The notes: generated by a model not told the origin, from the letters alone. DNA of 43,567 nucleotides from UBA3071 sp965369635 (GCA_965369635.1 CBDURC010000001.1:1-43567), one strand, 5' to 3'. Counted from the stretch's first letter, positions 32,592-41,625 are shown. Made by a program: numbers and translations.

Positions 32592-33617
32592 TTGAGTAAT
32601 CCCATCCGGGTGGGCCTGGTAGGCTGCGGATACTGGGGGCCGAATCTGGCTCGCAATCTACACCAGATCCCTCAAACGGAGTTGGCGGCCTGTTGTGACC
32701 CGGACCCGCGGGCGCTGAGCAAGATGCGGATGCTCTACCCGCACGCGATCGCCACGCCTGAACACCGTGATCTGTTCACTGATCCGGACATCGAGGCTGT
32801 GGTCATTGCCACCCCTGCTCGGACCCACTACGCTCTGGCTCGCGAGGCATTGGAGGCGGGCAAGCATGTCCTGGTAGAGAAGCCACTGGCCATGGGCAGC
32901 CACCAAGCCGAGGCGTTGATCGCCCTGGCCGATGAGCGTCGGCGCGTGCTCATGGTCGGCCACATCTTTGAGTACCACCCGGCGGTGCGGAAGATCAAAT
33001 CGCTGATTGACGAAGGAGAGCTAGGCCAGGTCTACTACATCTACTCGACCCGGGTCAACCTGGGGCGAGTGCAGAGCGACATCAATGCGCTCTGGAGCAT
33101 CGCTCCTCACGACATTTCCATCCTGATCTATCTGTTGGGCACAATGCCGCAATCAGTCAGCGCCCGAGGAGGCACCTTCCTCAACGGTATGGTGGAGGAT
33201 GTGGTTTTTCTCGTGCTGAGCTTTCCCGACGGGATGCTGGGACATGTGCATGCCAGTTGGCTTGACCCCAGCAAAGTGCGGCGCATGACGGTGGTTGGCA
33301 GCCGCCGCATGGCGGTCTATGATGACGTGGCCGACGAGGGCAAGATCAAGATCTACGACAAAGGAGTGTACCGCAAGGGAGAGGACATCTACGGGGAGTT
33401 TCAGTATCGCGTGCATTCTGGCGACATTGCCATCCCCAGGCTGGACATGGCAGAGCCTCTGCGTATCGAGTGTGTGCACTTCGCCGAATGCGTGCGGCAA
33501 GGCCGCCGTCCGCAGACAGACGGCGCCAACGGTCTGCGGGTGGTGCGGGTGTTGGAGGCAGCGCAGGCCTCGCTGGAACAAGGAGGGACCACCATATCAT
33601 TGACAGTGACAGTGTAG
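32592..33617 (+). CDS. Gfo/Idh/MocA oxidoreductase (WbpB/WlbA-like)
   Basis: 341 residues from TTG 32592 with GGAGG 5 nt upstream; TTG 32580 is an alternative. The NAD-binding motif GCGYWGPN is at 11-18, and the catalytic-lysine motif E96KP98 lies in HVLVEKPLAM. HDISILIYLLG supplies the usual active-site His/Asp helix. In sugar pathways such dehydrogenases oxidise C3 of UDP-GlcNAcA. With the acyltransferase (34710) and the DegT aminotransferase (38640) downstream, a WbpB/WbpD/WbpE-type route to UDP-2,3-diacetamido-glucuronate is plausible, but the substrate cannot be read from the sequence. Confidence 0.88.
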   Translation: MSNPIRVGLVGCGYWGPNLARNLHQIPQTELAACCDPDPRALSKMRMLYPHAIATPEHRDLFTDPDIEAVVIATPARTHYALAREALEAGKHVLVEKPLAMGSHQAEALIALADERRRVLMVGHIFEYHPAVRKIKSLIDEGELGQVYYIYSTRVNLGRVQSDINALWSIAPHDISILIYLLGTMPQSVSARGGTFLNGMVEDVVFLVLSFPDGMLGHVHASWLDPSKVRRMTVVGSRRMAVYDDVADEGKIKIYDKGVYRKGEDIYGEFQYRVHSGDIAIPRLDMAEPLRIECVHFAECVRQGRRPQTDGANGLRVVRVLEAAQASLEQGGTTISLTVTV

Positions 33618-33631
33618 CGAGGCCACACGAA

Positions 33632-33663
33632 AGGCCCGCGTAGCTTGTCGCGTCAGCGGGCCT
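33632..33663 (+). terminator. Terminator after the dehydrogenase gene
   Basis: AGGCCCGC (33632-33639) pairs with GCGGGCCT (33656-33663) over a 16-nt loop and is followed by CTATT. It lies 14 bp after the stop. The remaining space to the LysM stop at 33836 holds no supported feature. Confidence 0.65.
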
Positions 33664-33835
33664 CTATTCGCCGGACAAGTGCTCCCTGCGCGCCGACAGC
33701 TTCTCGGCTGAGTTTCTGGAAGCCGGTGCTTTCCTACCGTCCTGGCAGGGTCAAGGGACGAGTGGCAGCAGGAGCAGGTGCAACGGGCTTCGACTCAACA
33801 GTCTGCGCAGAGGTTGGCTTCGTGGTAGGCGCGGT

Positions 33836-34489
33836 CTAGTGACCAGGGATGATCAGCCAGGCCCCTGCCCGTATGAAGTCGTTTGACAGCCCGTTGGCCC
33901 GTCTGAGGGCTGCGACGCTGGTATTGCACCGGAGCGCGATCTTCAGCAGCGTATCCCCTGGTCGTATGAGGTACTTGCCGGCGCGCAGGTGGCAAGACAA
34001 CGTCCCCACCTTGGGTTGGGTGCTGGTGCAGGGTATCTTCAACCGCAGTCCGGGCCAGATGACAGTGCCCATCAGCCCGTTGGCTTGCTGGATGCCTTGC
34101 ACTGTCACGCCATACTGTGCGGCGATCTTGCCAAGGTATTCTCCCAGGCGTACCACGTGGATGGCACACGCGCTGCCGGTGTATGCAGTGCTCGCGCTGC
34201 TGGTGTACGCAGTGCCCGCGCTGCTGCTTCCAGACGGAATTGTCAGGCGCTGCCCAAAGTAGATGCGATTGGCATCGCTGATGCCATTGGCTTGCATGAT
34301 GGCAGATATGCTGACTCCGTAGAGCGCGGCAATGCTGGTCAGGTTCTCTCCCCTCTTGACCACGTGGATCCTCACCCCCGCGGCAGCAGGGGTTGCCACA
34401 GCCGCGATGGGACTCGATAGGAGCAGCAGAGCGGTGACGAGAAGGGCGACGACGAGTACTGATTTCCTGTAGGTGGTTCTGTGTTTCAT
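33836..34489 (-). CDS. Exported protein with three LysM domains
   Basis: 217 residues from ATG 34489, with AGGAGA upstream. About 9-37 is a signal peptide. Three LysM domains follow: about 41-85 (HVVKRGENLTSIAALYGVS), about 107-152 (HVVRLGEYLGKIAAQYGVT) and about 172-215 (LIRPGDTLLKIALRCNTS). Ser/Thr/Ala linkers (AYTSSASTAYTGSA) join the first two. LysM binds glycan chains of peptidoglycan or chitin. There is no catalytic domain. A perfect-consensus promoter at 34601-34629 drives it, so it should be abundant. It is inserted, on the opposite strand, among the sugar genes. Confidence 0.88.
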   Translation of the reverse strand: MKHRTTYRKSVLVVALLVTALLLLSSPIAAVATPAAAGVRIHVVKRGENLTSIAALYGVSISAIMQANGISDANRIYFGQRLTIPSGSSSAGTAYTSSASTAYTGSACAIHVVRLGEYLGKIAAQYGVTVQGIQQANGLMGTVIWPGLRLKIPCTSTQPKVGTLSCHLRAGKYLIRPGDTLLKIALRCNTSVAALRRANGLSNDFIRAGAWLIIPGH

Positions 34490-34600
34490 CGTAGGTCTCC
34501 TGGTGAAATCCGCTGGTGTGTGCGCCGCTGTGCTCGACTCGACGACAGAAGTACCAGCTAGATACCGCCCGAGAGAAAGAAGTCCTCTCCCTCTCATGCC

Positions 34601-34629
34601 ATTATAGCACGTCTGCGCGAATTTGTCAA
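34601..34629 (-). promoter_or_regulatory. Perfect-consensus promoter of the LysM gene
   Basis: On the minus strand TTGACA (34624-34629), a 17-bp spacer and TATAAT (34601-34606) match the housekeeping consensus exactly, with TGC before the -10. Transcription would start near 34594, giving a leader of about 105 nt. Confidence 0.85.
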
Positions 34630-34709
34630 GTTCCTGGTGTTGATAACTTTTTGATCATTGCTGCGATTCCGGGGAGTAGATTCCTGCGGAAGAGATAGGA
34701 TTCTAGTGC

Positions 34710-35345
34710 ATGCAAACGACTCACGTTATCTATCCCAACGTCCACATCGGTCACAGTGTGCAAATCGGTGATTTTGTGATTCTGGGGCATCCCCCCCGAG
34801 GGGCAGCGCCCGGCGAGTTGCCCCTGGTGATCGGTGACAACTGCATCATCCGTTCCCACACGGTCATCTATGCTGGCAGCAGGCTGGGCCACAACGTGCA
34901 AACCGGGCATGGCGTGACCATCCGTGAGCACTCCACAATAGGCAATGACGTGAGCATCGGTAGCAGAACGGCTATCGAGCACTACGTCACGGTCGGGAAC
35001 AACGTGCGTTTCCACGGTCATAATCTGATCAGTGAGCATACGGTGATTGAAGATGACTGCTGGGTTGGCCCTCATACCTGCATCACCAACGTGCTGCATC
35101 CTCGCTGCCGAAGGGCCAAGGAGTGTGTCAAGGGGGCAACGCTCAAGCGGGGGGCTAAGGTGGGAGGCAACACCACTCTTGCTCCCGATGTCACCATTGG
35201 TGAGATGGCTCTGGTAGGTGCGGGCTCTGTGGTCCTGGAAGATGTCCCCCCGCGAATGGTGGTTGTGGGCAACCCCGCGCGGGTGATCAAGCGGATTGAA
35301 GAACTGGAGTGTCCATACGGGCTGATGGAGCACCCGTACGAGTGA
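34710..35345 (+). CDS. Left-handed beta-helix acyltransferase (WbpD-like)
   Basis: 211 residues. Repeated hexapeptides ([LIV]Gxxxx) run through most of the protein (VHIGHSVQIGDFVILG, GNDVSIGSRTAIEHYVTVGNNV, AKVGGNTTLAPDVTIGEMALVGAGSVV). It closes with DVPPRMVVVGNPARVIKRI, typical of sugar N-acetyltransferases that use acetyl-CoA. TLKRGAKVGGN resembles the WbpD/WlbB group. AGGA lies before the ATG. It precedes the propeller-ATPase gene by a few bases, so the two are cotranscribed. The substrate is inferred from the neighbouring dehydrogenase and aminotransferase genes. Confidence 0.85.
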   Translation: MQTTHVIYPNVHIGHSVQIGDFVILGHPPRGAAPGELPLVIGDNCIIRSHTVIYAGSRLGHNVQTGHGVTIREHSTIGNDVSIGSRTAIEHYVTVGNNVRFHGHNLISEHTVIEDDCWVGPHTCITNVLHPRCRRAKECVKGATLKRGAKVGGNTTLAPDVTIGEMALVGAGSVVLEDVPPRMVVVGNPARVIKRIEELECPYGLMEHPYE

Positions 35346-35361
35346 GAGATTGCTATCAGAG

Positions 35362-38300
35362 ATGATGTACTGTCGCAAGCAGATGCTATCCATGCGAGAC
35401 GTGATTTCCCACCCTCCGCTGCTCGCGGCTGTCTTTCTTGCCGTGCTTAGCCTGTGTGTGCCTGGTTCTCCCTGGGCAGCGGAGGCCCAAGAGGCTATCC
35501 CACAATGGCGGCATTTCACCATTGATGATGGCTTGGCGGCCAATGACGTATGGACCCTGCTGCAGGATCAGGACGGATCGCTCTGGTTCGGTACCAACGG
35601 CGGCGGTGTCAGTCACTTCAACGGCCGCTGGGCCACTTTCACCCAGGAGAACACGGGGGGGGGATTGGCTGGCAACCGGGTGCGCTGCATCTTGCAGGCA
35701 CGTGATGGCAGTTTATGGTTCGGAACGTCCCACGGGCTCAGTCACTATCGTGATCAGGAGTGGCAGCTCTTCAGGCGGGAGAATGGTCTGGCAGATGACG
35801 ACGTGCGCAGCCTGTTGCAGACTGGCGATGGCGTCCTTTGGGCTGGGACGAACGGTGGATTGGCCAGCTACGATGGGCAGAACTGGCGGCGCTTCACTGT
35901 CCAGGAGGGGCTGGCAGGCGATGGTGTTTACGCGCTATGGCAGGATCGGGACGGCCTGCTCTGGGTGGGCAGTGATGGTGGTCTGAGCTACTGTGAGGTG
36001 CGGGGACAGTTTGCCTGCATTACGCTCGAAGAGTTGGCTGGCGCTAGCGTCCGTGCCCTGTTCGAAGACCGGGATGGCCGCGTATGGGCGGCGACTGGGG
36101 ACGGCCTGCTTTCTTATGACGGTCGCAGATGGACGAGCTTGGGGGTTGACGATGGCTTGCCGGCGGCAAGAGTACTATCCATGCTGCAGGACAACGATGG
36201 TTTCCTTTGGTTCGGCACTGATGGCGGTGGCGTTAGCCGCTACGATGGGCAGACCATAGTCGCCACCCTGACCAGCGCTGACGGTTTGCCTGCGGACAAT
36301 GTCCGCAGCCTGATCAAGGATCGGGACGGCGCGCTGTGGTTTGGGACCTTGGGGGGAGTGAGCCGCTACGACGCCCGCACCTGGCACAGCTGGTTGGGCG
36401 ATCAGACGATCATGGGCATAGCGCCTGGTCCGAAGGGGAACCTCTGGGTGGCGACGGCTGAAGATGGCCTGCGCTACTACGAGGATGGTGATTGGCATAG
36501 CCGAACTGCGGAAGAAGAGGGCGGCGCCGAGGGCCTGCCGACCAGTCGGATGGAAGTCCTCTTTCAGGCGTCGGATGGTGCGCTGTGGGTGGGTACCAAT
36601 GGCGGGGGCCTGACCCGGCTTGATGGCCAGGGGTGGCGGACTTTCACCAGGGACAAGGATGGTCTGGCTTCCGATTTGGTCACTACCATCTATGAGGCTG
36701 ACGATGGCACCCTTTGGGTGGGCACTGATCAGGGACTCAGCGCCTATGACGGCGAGCAGTGGGAGTCTTTCACGTCGGATGCCGATTCTGGGCTGATGGA
36801 TAGTATGATCCTGGCCATCGCTCAGGATCCGCAAGGCATACTCTGGGTGGGGACGCGGGCAGGCTTGTCTCGCTACGACGGCCAACAATGGCTGGAGCCT
36901 TTCACCCGGGCCAATTCCGGGTTGGCTGCCGACGAGGTGCGTGCCATTCTGCCGAGCGGCAATGGTTCGCTCTGGTTTGGCACCTGGACTGGAGGCGTCA
37001 GCCACTACGATGGCGAGACGTGGCATACCTACACTGTGGCCGATGGCCTGGCGGCCAATGCCATCTTCTCCATCATTGAGGATAGCGATGGCATCCTGTG
37101 GTTCGGCACGCTGAGCGGGGCCACCCGCTACGATGGCCGCACCTGGCTCAGCTACACGACCGGTGACGGTCTGACGAACAACGTGGTGAGGGTTATCCAC
37201 GAGGATGACAAGGGAGTTGTATGGATCGGGACACAAAGCGGGCTCAGCCGCTACGAGTCTGACCCGGGCACTCCATCAGCCCGCGTTATCAGCGTCAATG
37301 GCCGGCCCTACGAAGGTGGGATCGCTACGATGCTCAGTGGCGAGCCTCTGGACATCCAGTTCGATGGTGGCGACCTACGCACGCCGTTGGAAGACCTCGT
37401 TTTCATCTGCTACCTGGAGGGGACTGAACAGAGCTGGCAACTCCGCAGCAGGTTTTTCCTCGGCTCTCTGTCCAGGGGCGACTACGTCTTCCATCTCAGA
37501 GTGCGCGACGAGGATTTCAACTACTCGCCATCTGTGGACGTGCCCATCTTGGTGAAGAGCGGAGCAGTCTTCCCGTGGATTGGGCGACCGCGCGTTGTGC
37601 CCGCGGCTATGTTTGCTAGCGTTGTCTTGGTAGCGCTGGCAGCGGTGGGGGCGGCTGGCCTCTACGTGCACTCAAGACGGCAGACGCGACGGAGGGGAAG
37701 GGGAGCACTCCGACGCAGATTCAACCCCTACATCTCCGGAGAGCCCATCCGGCGCGAGGACATGTTCTTTGGCCGTGACCGGCTGCTGCGCGATATCATG
37801 GACATCCTGCACAACAACAGCATCATGATCCACGGCGAGCGGCGCATTGGCAAGACGACAGTGCTCTACCAGTTGGCGAATCGGCTGAGGCAGGACACCG
37901 ATCCAGAGTATCTCTTTGTCCCTGTCCTGGTAGATCTGGAGGGCACTCCACGGGAGGCTCTCTTCCACACGGTGATGGATGGCATCGTCTTGACCTTTGG
38001 CGCGCTGTTGCCTGAGGTTCCTCAGTTGGTTTTTCACATTGAGGGCAGTGGGGAGTACAGCGATCGCGACTTCGGCCGCGATTTCCGCCGCCTGCTTGAG
38101 GCTTTGAAACAGACCACGGACAAGAAGGTCCGGGTCGTCTTGCTCATGGACGAAATGGATGCTATTGACGCCTACGGCCGGATGGTTCAGCTGCAATTGC
38201 GCCGCATCTTCATGACGGATTTTTCGCAGAGCCTCGGTGCGGTGGTCGCCGGCGTGCAGATCAGCAGGAAATGGGACCGGCCTGAAAGCCCGTGGTACAA

Positions 38301-38565
38301 TCTCTTCCACGAGATGCGAGTGCGGCCTTTCACCGAGCAGGAGGCCCGGGAGTTGATCACCGAGCCGGTGAAGGGAGCATATCGGTACGAGGAGCAGGCT
38401 GTGCAACGGCTCATTGCCTACGGCAAGGGGCGTCCCTATCGCATTCAGCAATACTGTTTGGAAGCAGTCAACCACATGCTGGGCGACGATCGCCGTAAGG
38501 TGAGGCTGGCTGACGTGGAAGCGGCTCATGAGACGATACGGCAGGCCTGGGGTGACCATCCCTGA
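35362..38565 (+). CDS. Two-component-type propeller receptor fused to STAND-like ATPase
   Basis: 1067 residues from ATG 35362; ATG 35392 would begin directly at a signal peptide. After a hydrophobic export segment (about 21-45), 14 Reg_prop repeats of the form DGxxxxxVxxLxxDxDGxLWxGTxxGxSxYDG fill about 45-635, enough for two seven-bladed propellers. About 640-735 is a Y_Y_Y domain. About 748-770 is a membrane helix, followed by basic residues. The cytoplasmic end begins NPYISGEPIRREDMFFGRDRLLRDI, then the P-loop GERRIGKT near 825-832, Walker B VVLLMDEMD near 923-931, and a C-terminal helical region. There is no histidine kinase, receiver or DNA-binding domain. Probably an ATP-driven signalling receptor. 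Confidence 0.85.
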   Translation: MMYCRKQMLSMRDVISHPPLLAAVFLAVLSLCVPGSPWAAEAQEAIPQWRHFTIDDGLAANDVWTLLQDQDGSLWFGTNGGGVSHFNGRWATFTQENTGGGLAGNRVRCILQARDGSLWFGTSHGLSHYRDQEWQLFRRENGLADDDVRSLLQTGDGVLWAGTNGGLASYDGQNWRRFTVQEGLAGDGVYALWQDRDGLLWVGSDGGLSYCEVRGQFACITLEELAGASVRALFEDRDGRVWAATGDGLLSYDGRRWTSLGVDDGLPAARVLSMLQDNDGFLWFGTDGGGVSRYDGQTIVATLTSADGLPADNVRSLIKDRDGALWFGTLGGVSRYDARTWHSWLGDQTIMGIAPGPKGNLWVATAEDGLRYYEDGDWHSRTAEEEGGAEGLPTSRMEVLFQASDGALWVGTNGGGLTRLDGQGWRTFTRDKDGLASDLVTTIYEADDGTLWVGTDQGLSAYDGEQWESFTSDADSGLMDSMILAIAQDPQGILWVGTRAGLSRYDGQQWLEPFTRANSGLAADEVRAILPSGNGSLWFGTWTGGVSHYDGETWHTYTVADGLAANAIFSIIEDSDGILWFGTLSGATRYDGRTWLSYTTGDGLTNNVVRVIHEDDKGVVWIGTQSGLSRYESDPGTPSARVISVNGRPYEGGIATMLSGEPLDIQFDGGDLRTPLEDLVFICYLEGTEQSWQLRSRFFLGSLSRGDYVFHLRVRDEDFNYSPSVDVPILVKSGAVFPWIGRPRVVPAAMFASVVLVALAAVGAAGLYVHSRRQTRRRGRGALRRRFNPYISGEPIRREDMFFGRDRLLRDIMDILHNNSIMIHGERRIGKTTVLYQLANRLRQDTDPEYLFVPVLVDLEGTPREALFHTVMDGIVLTFGALLPEVPQLVFHIEGSGEYSDRDFGRDFRRLLEALKQTTDKKVRVVLLMDEMDAIDAYGRMVQLQLRRIFMTDFSQSLGAVVAGVQISRKWDRPESPWYNLFHEMRVRPFTEQEARELITEPVKGAYRYEEQAVQRLIAYGKGRPYRIQQYCLEAVNHMLGDDRRKVRLADVEAAHETIRQAWGDHP

Positions 38566-38639
38566 ACTCGCCTGGAAAACGCCCCCCTCCGGAAAAGTCG
38601 TAACTGCCTACAATACTATCAAGGAACAGGAGACCTTGC

Positions 38640-39746
38640 ATGAAAACCAGCGTTCCTCTCGTTGATCTCAAAGCGCAATACGCAAGCATCAAGCCAGAGA
38701 TGGATGCGGCCATCCAGCGGGTGCTGAGCCATTGCGGCTTCATCATGGGGCCGGAGGTGAAAGCATTCGAGGATGCCTTTGCTGTGTATTGCGGCACCGA
38801 GCAAGCAGTAGGTGTGGCCTCGGGCACGGCGGCGCTGCATCTGTCGCTGCTGGCCTGCAGCCTGGGCCTCGGTGATGAGGTCATCACCACGCCTTTCACC
38901 TTCTTCGCCAGCGGGGAGGCCATCTCACAGACGGGCGCTCGGCCGGTGTTCGTCGATATCGATCCCTTCACCTACAACATCGACCCCGCTCAAATCGAGG
39001 GGGCCATTACGCCGCGCACCAAGGCGATCATGCCCGTGCATCTCTACGGGCAGCCAGCGGAGATGGATCCTATTCTCGATGTCGCCCACCGGCACGACTT
39101 GCTGGTGATCGAGGACGCCGCGCAGGCGCATGGTGCTGAGTACCGCGGCCGCCGCGCTGGTTCCGTGAGTGATCTGGCCTGTTTCAGCTTCTACCCCAGC
39201 AAGAACCTGGGCTGCTATGGCGACGGCGGCATGATCGTGGGCAGCGATCCGGAGTTGTTGGCGCGGGTGCGCAAGCTGCGAGACCACGGTCGCATCAGCA
39301 AGTATGAGCATGACGAGTTGGGCTGGGGCTACCGCCTCGACGCGTTGCAGGCAGCTATCCTGGGGGTCAAGCTGCGTCATCTGGACGACTGGAACGAGGC
39401 GCGGAGGGCCCACGCAGCGCGCTACAACGAACTGTTTGCGGACACGGAGGTGATAAGACCCACGGTGCTGGACCATGTCAAGCATATCTACCATTGCTAC
39501 GTCATCCGCACCCTTTGTCGGGATGAGTTGGTCGAACACCTGAAGGCTGAGGGCATTGGCGTGGTCATCCACTACCCGCTACCGTTGCACCTGCAGCCAG
39601 CGTACAAGGACCTGGGACACCAGCTCGGCGATTTCCCCGTGAGCGAGGCCTGCGCGGAGGAGGTAGTGTCGCTGCCCATGTATCCCGAACTGACAGACGA
39701 ACAGCAGCAGCGCGTGGCGGAAGTTGTGAAAGCCTTCGTGGGCTGA
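38640..39746 (+). CDS. DegT/DnrJ/EryC1/WbpE-type PLP aminotransferase
   Basis: 368 residues of a cytoplasmic PLP enzyme that aminates keto-sugar nucleotides. SGTAALHLSL at 61-70 contacts the cofactor phosphate, D159 and Q162 in EDAAQ contact the ring, and K188 in FYPSKNLGCYGDGG forms the Schiff base. The N-terminal VPLVDLKAQYASI is typical of the family and of WbpE. The length is normal. It starts 74 bp after the propeller receptor and stops 12 bp before the glycosyltransferase gene, so it leads a sugar operon. Amination at C3 would complement the upstream dehydrogenase and acetyltransferase. Confidence 0.93.
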   Translation: MKTSVPLVDLKAQYASIKPEMDAAIQRVLSHCGFIMGPEVKAFEDAFAVYCGTEQAVGVASGTAALHLSLLACSLGLGDEVITTPFTFFASGEAISQTGARPVFVDIDPFTYNIDPAQIEGAITPRTKAIMPVHLYGQPAEMDPILDVAHRHDLLVIEDAAQAHGAEYRGRRAGSVSDLACFSFYPSKNLGCYGDGGMIVGSDPELLARVRKLRDHGRISKYEHDELGWGYRLDALQAAILGVKLRHLDDWNEARRAHAARYNELFADTEVIRPTVLDHVKHIYHCYVIRTLCRDELVEHLKAEGIGVVIHYPLPLHLQPAYKDLGHQLGDFPVSEACAEEVVSLPMYPELTDEQQQRVAEVVKAFVG

Positions 39747-39758
39747 GAGAAACGGAGA

Positions 39759-40787
39759 GTGAACGGTCCAGTGAACGAGAACAACCCCATATCGGTTTCC
39801 GTCCTCGTCCCCGCCAGGGACGAGGCTGACAACATCCCCACGCTCGTAGAGAAGGTCGGTCGGGCGTTTGCCGCGCTGGACGTGCGCGGGGAACTGGTGT
39901 TGGTGGACGATGGTTCCACCGATGGTACGGCCGACGTGGCTGCCGCTCTGCAGGCGGACCATCCCTTCCTGCGGCTGATCCACCATCAGCGCAATCTGGG
40001 GCTGACGGCGGCGCTGCGTGCCGGCTTCCGCGTTGTGCGCGGCGATGTCATTCTCTTCCTGCCTGCTGACCTGGAATCAGACCCCGAAGAGGACATTCCC
40101 AAGCTGCTGGAGAAGCTGGCCGAGGGGTACGATGTGGTGGCCGGCTGGCGGCAAGGCCGACGAGAGCGCAAGGTCTTCGCCTCTAGCATCTACAACTTCG
40201 CTTCCCGCCTGCTGTTCAACGTGCCGGCCCACGACATGAATTGGATCAAGGGGTTCCGCCGTCAGGTTGTGGAAACACTGCCGCCATTGCGCTCCGACTG
40301 GCACCGTTTCCTTCTGCACATCGCCGCTCACCAAGGCTACCGTATCGGCGAGGTGCGGACCAACTGGTACCCTCGTCGGGCAGGCCGGTCCAAGTATGGC
40401 CTGAGTCGCATCCCCATCAGCCTCTTGGACGTGCTGGTGATCCGCTTCTTGCTCACCTTCAGCCATGCGCCTATGCGTTTCTTCGGCGGACTGGGGCTGG
40501 CTAGCTTGAGCATCAGCGCGGTGACCTATCTGGTACTGACCTACTTCTGGTTCTTTCGCGAGCACACGCAGAAACGCCCCATCTTCTGGCTCGCTGGCGG
40601 CCTGGCCCTGGCAGGATTGCTCCTCATCCTCGTCGGCTTCGTGGCCGAGCTGATCGTCAACACCGGCGAGCGATTGGAGGTACTGGAACGTTTGCTCGAA
40701 GAGATGCAGGAGCGGGGCGGTGTGAGTCTTGCTACAGGTGAGAACGATGAGAACGATGAGAACGATGAGATCGAGAGGACAGACTGA
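39759..40787 (+). CDS. Family 2 glycosyltransferase with two C-terminal membrane helices
   Basis: 342 residues. The GT-A domain (about 11-225) has ISVSVLVPARDEADN, VLVDDGSTDGT (D50, D51) and FLPADLESDP with the metal-binding DxD-like D103. Two helices (about 235-260 and 264-290) and a charged tail follow, as in the GtrB/ArnC/dolichyl-phosphate-mannose-synthase group. Such enzymes load a sugar onto polyprenyl phosphate, giving the lipid-linked donor that GT-C enzymes like the one at 29414 use. GTG 39759 is used; a second GTG is at 39771. The last codons form the 9-bp repeat array (Asn-Asp-Glu units) shared with the start of the next gene. Confidence 0.9.
   Translation: MNGPVNENNPISVSVLVPARDEADNIPTLVEKVGRAFAALDVRGELVLVDDGSTDGTADVAAALQADHPFLRLIHHQRNLGLTAALRAGFRVVRGDVILFLPADLESDPEEDIPKLLEKLAEGYDVVAGWRQGRRERKVFASSIYNFASRLLFNVPAHDMNWIKGFRRQVVETLPPLRSDWHRFLLHIAAHQGYRIGEVRTNWYPRRAGRSKYGLSRIPISLLDVLVIRFLLTFSHAPMRFFGGLGLASLSISAVTYLVLTYFWFFREHTQKRPIFWLAGGLALAGLLLILVGFVAELIVNTGERLEVLERLLEEMQERGGVSLATGENDENDENDEIERTD
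40740..40775. repeat. 9-bp tandem repeats spanning a gene overlap
   Basis: GAGAACGAT occurs three times (40740-40766) and is followed by the variant GAGATCGAG. In one frame it codes for Glu-Asn-Asp at the end of the glycosyltransferase. In another it supplies three in-frame ATG codons (40747, 40756, 40765) at the start of the MEMO gene. Confidence 0.85.
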
Positions 40788-41625
40788 GCGAACCGTCCGG
40801 CCATCGGCTGTCGCCGGGTCGTGGTATCCTGGCACGGAGCAAGCGCTGCGACGGATGCTGGAAGGCTTCTTGGCCAACGTGCCCGAGCAGCCGCTGGAAG
40901 GCAGTTTGCTGGGCCTCATCGCCCCGCACGCTGGCTACGTTTACTCCGGCCAGACGGCGGCCTACGCCTATAAGCAGCTTGCGGGCACAGACTACGATAC
41001 CATCATCATCATGAGCCCCAACCACCGCGCCTCTTGGGGCGCCGGTTTTCTCGTCTCCACGGCCACCCACTACGAGACGCCACTGGGGCTGGTGCCGCTG
41101 GACAAGCCCTTCATTGGTCGCTTGGCTGACCGTGTGGAGCTGCAAGGTGTGCGGCGGGATAGCGAGCACTCGCTGGAGATCCAGCTACCCTTCTTGCAGC
41201 ATGTCCTGGGGGACTTCCGCCTGGTGCCGGTGATGATCAACACAGACCGGACTGCGGCAGCGCGTGGGCTGGGCAGGGCACTGGCCGAGCTGGCCAAGGA
41301 GACCGAGGCATCTGTTCTGGTGGTGGCCAGCACCGATCTGCACCACATCCCCGACTACGACGAGGTGGTGCGCCGCGATCGAGTGGTGGTGGACGCGCTG
41401 GCCAGCTACGACATGGAGCGCATCGAGCAGGTGTTGACCGAGCCTGGCTGCAGCGTCTGCGGTCGTATGCCCGTCATCGCCTTGCTGGAGGCGGCCCGTG
41501 CCCTGGGGGCCGACCGTGTGCAGGTTCTGCACCAGACTAATTCGGGCGACGTCACCGGCATCCGCACGCCGGGGCAGTATACCGTCGGCTACCTGGCTGC
41601 CGCTGTCGTCGTCAGCGAGGTGTGA
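40747..41625 (+). CDS. MEMO1 family, AmmeMemoRadiSam system protein B
   Basis: 292 residues. After a short repeat-coded leader (MRT units), VRPSAVAGSWYPG opens the MEMO domain. APHAGYVYSGQTAAYAYKQL, MSPNHRASWGAGFLVST, DSEHSLEIQLPFLQHVL, VASTDLHHIPDY and GRMPVIALLEAARALGA follow in the usual order. The conserved His and Cys residues resemble those of extradiol dioxygenases. MEMO proteins often occur with an AMMECR1 protein and a radical SAM enzyme; neither is in this window. ATG 40747 is chosen for AGGTGA about 6 nt upstream. It overlaps the glycosyltransferase gene by 41 bp. Confidence 0.93.
   Translation: MRTMRTMRSRGQTERTVRPSAVAGSWYPGTEQALRRMLEGFLANVPEQPLEGSLLGLIAPHAGYVYSGQTAAYAYKQLAGTDYDTIIIMSPNHRASWGAGFLVSTATHYETPLGLVPLDKPFIGRLADRVELQGVRRDSEHSLEIQLPFLQHVLGDFRLVPVMINTDRTAAARGLGRALAELAKETEASVLVVASTDLHHIPDYDEVVRRDRVVVDALASYDMERIEQVLTEPGCSVCGRMPVIALLEAARALGADRVQVLHQTNSGDVTGIRTPGQYTVGYLAAAVVVSEV

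Noticed and set aside
36175..38559. Two long minus-strand frames under the propeller receptor gene
   Set aside because: Both mirror repeat-coded or ATPase-coded sequence with clear domains on the plus strand.
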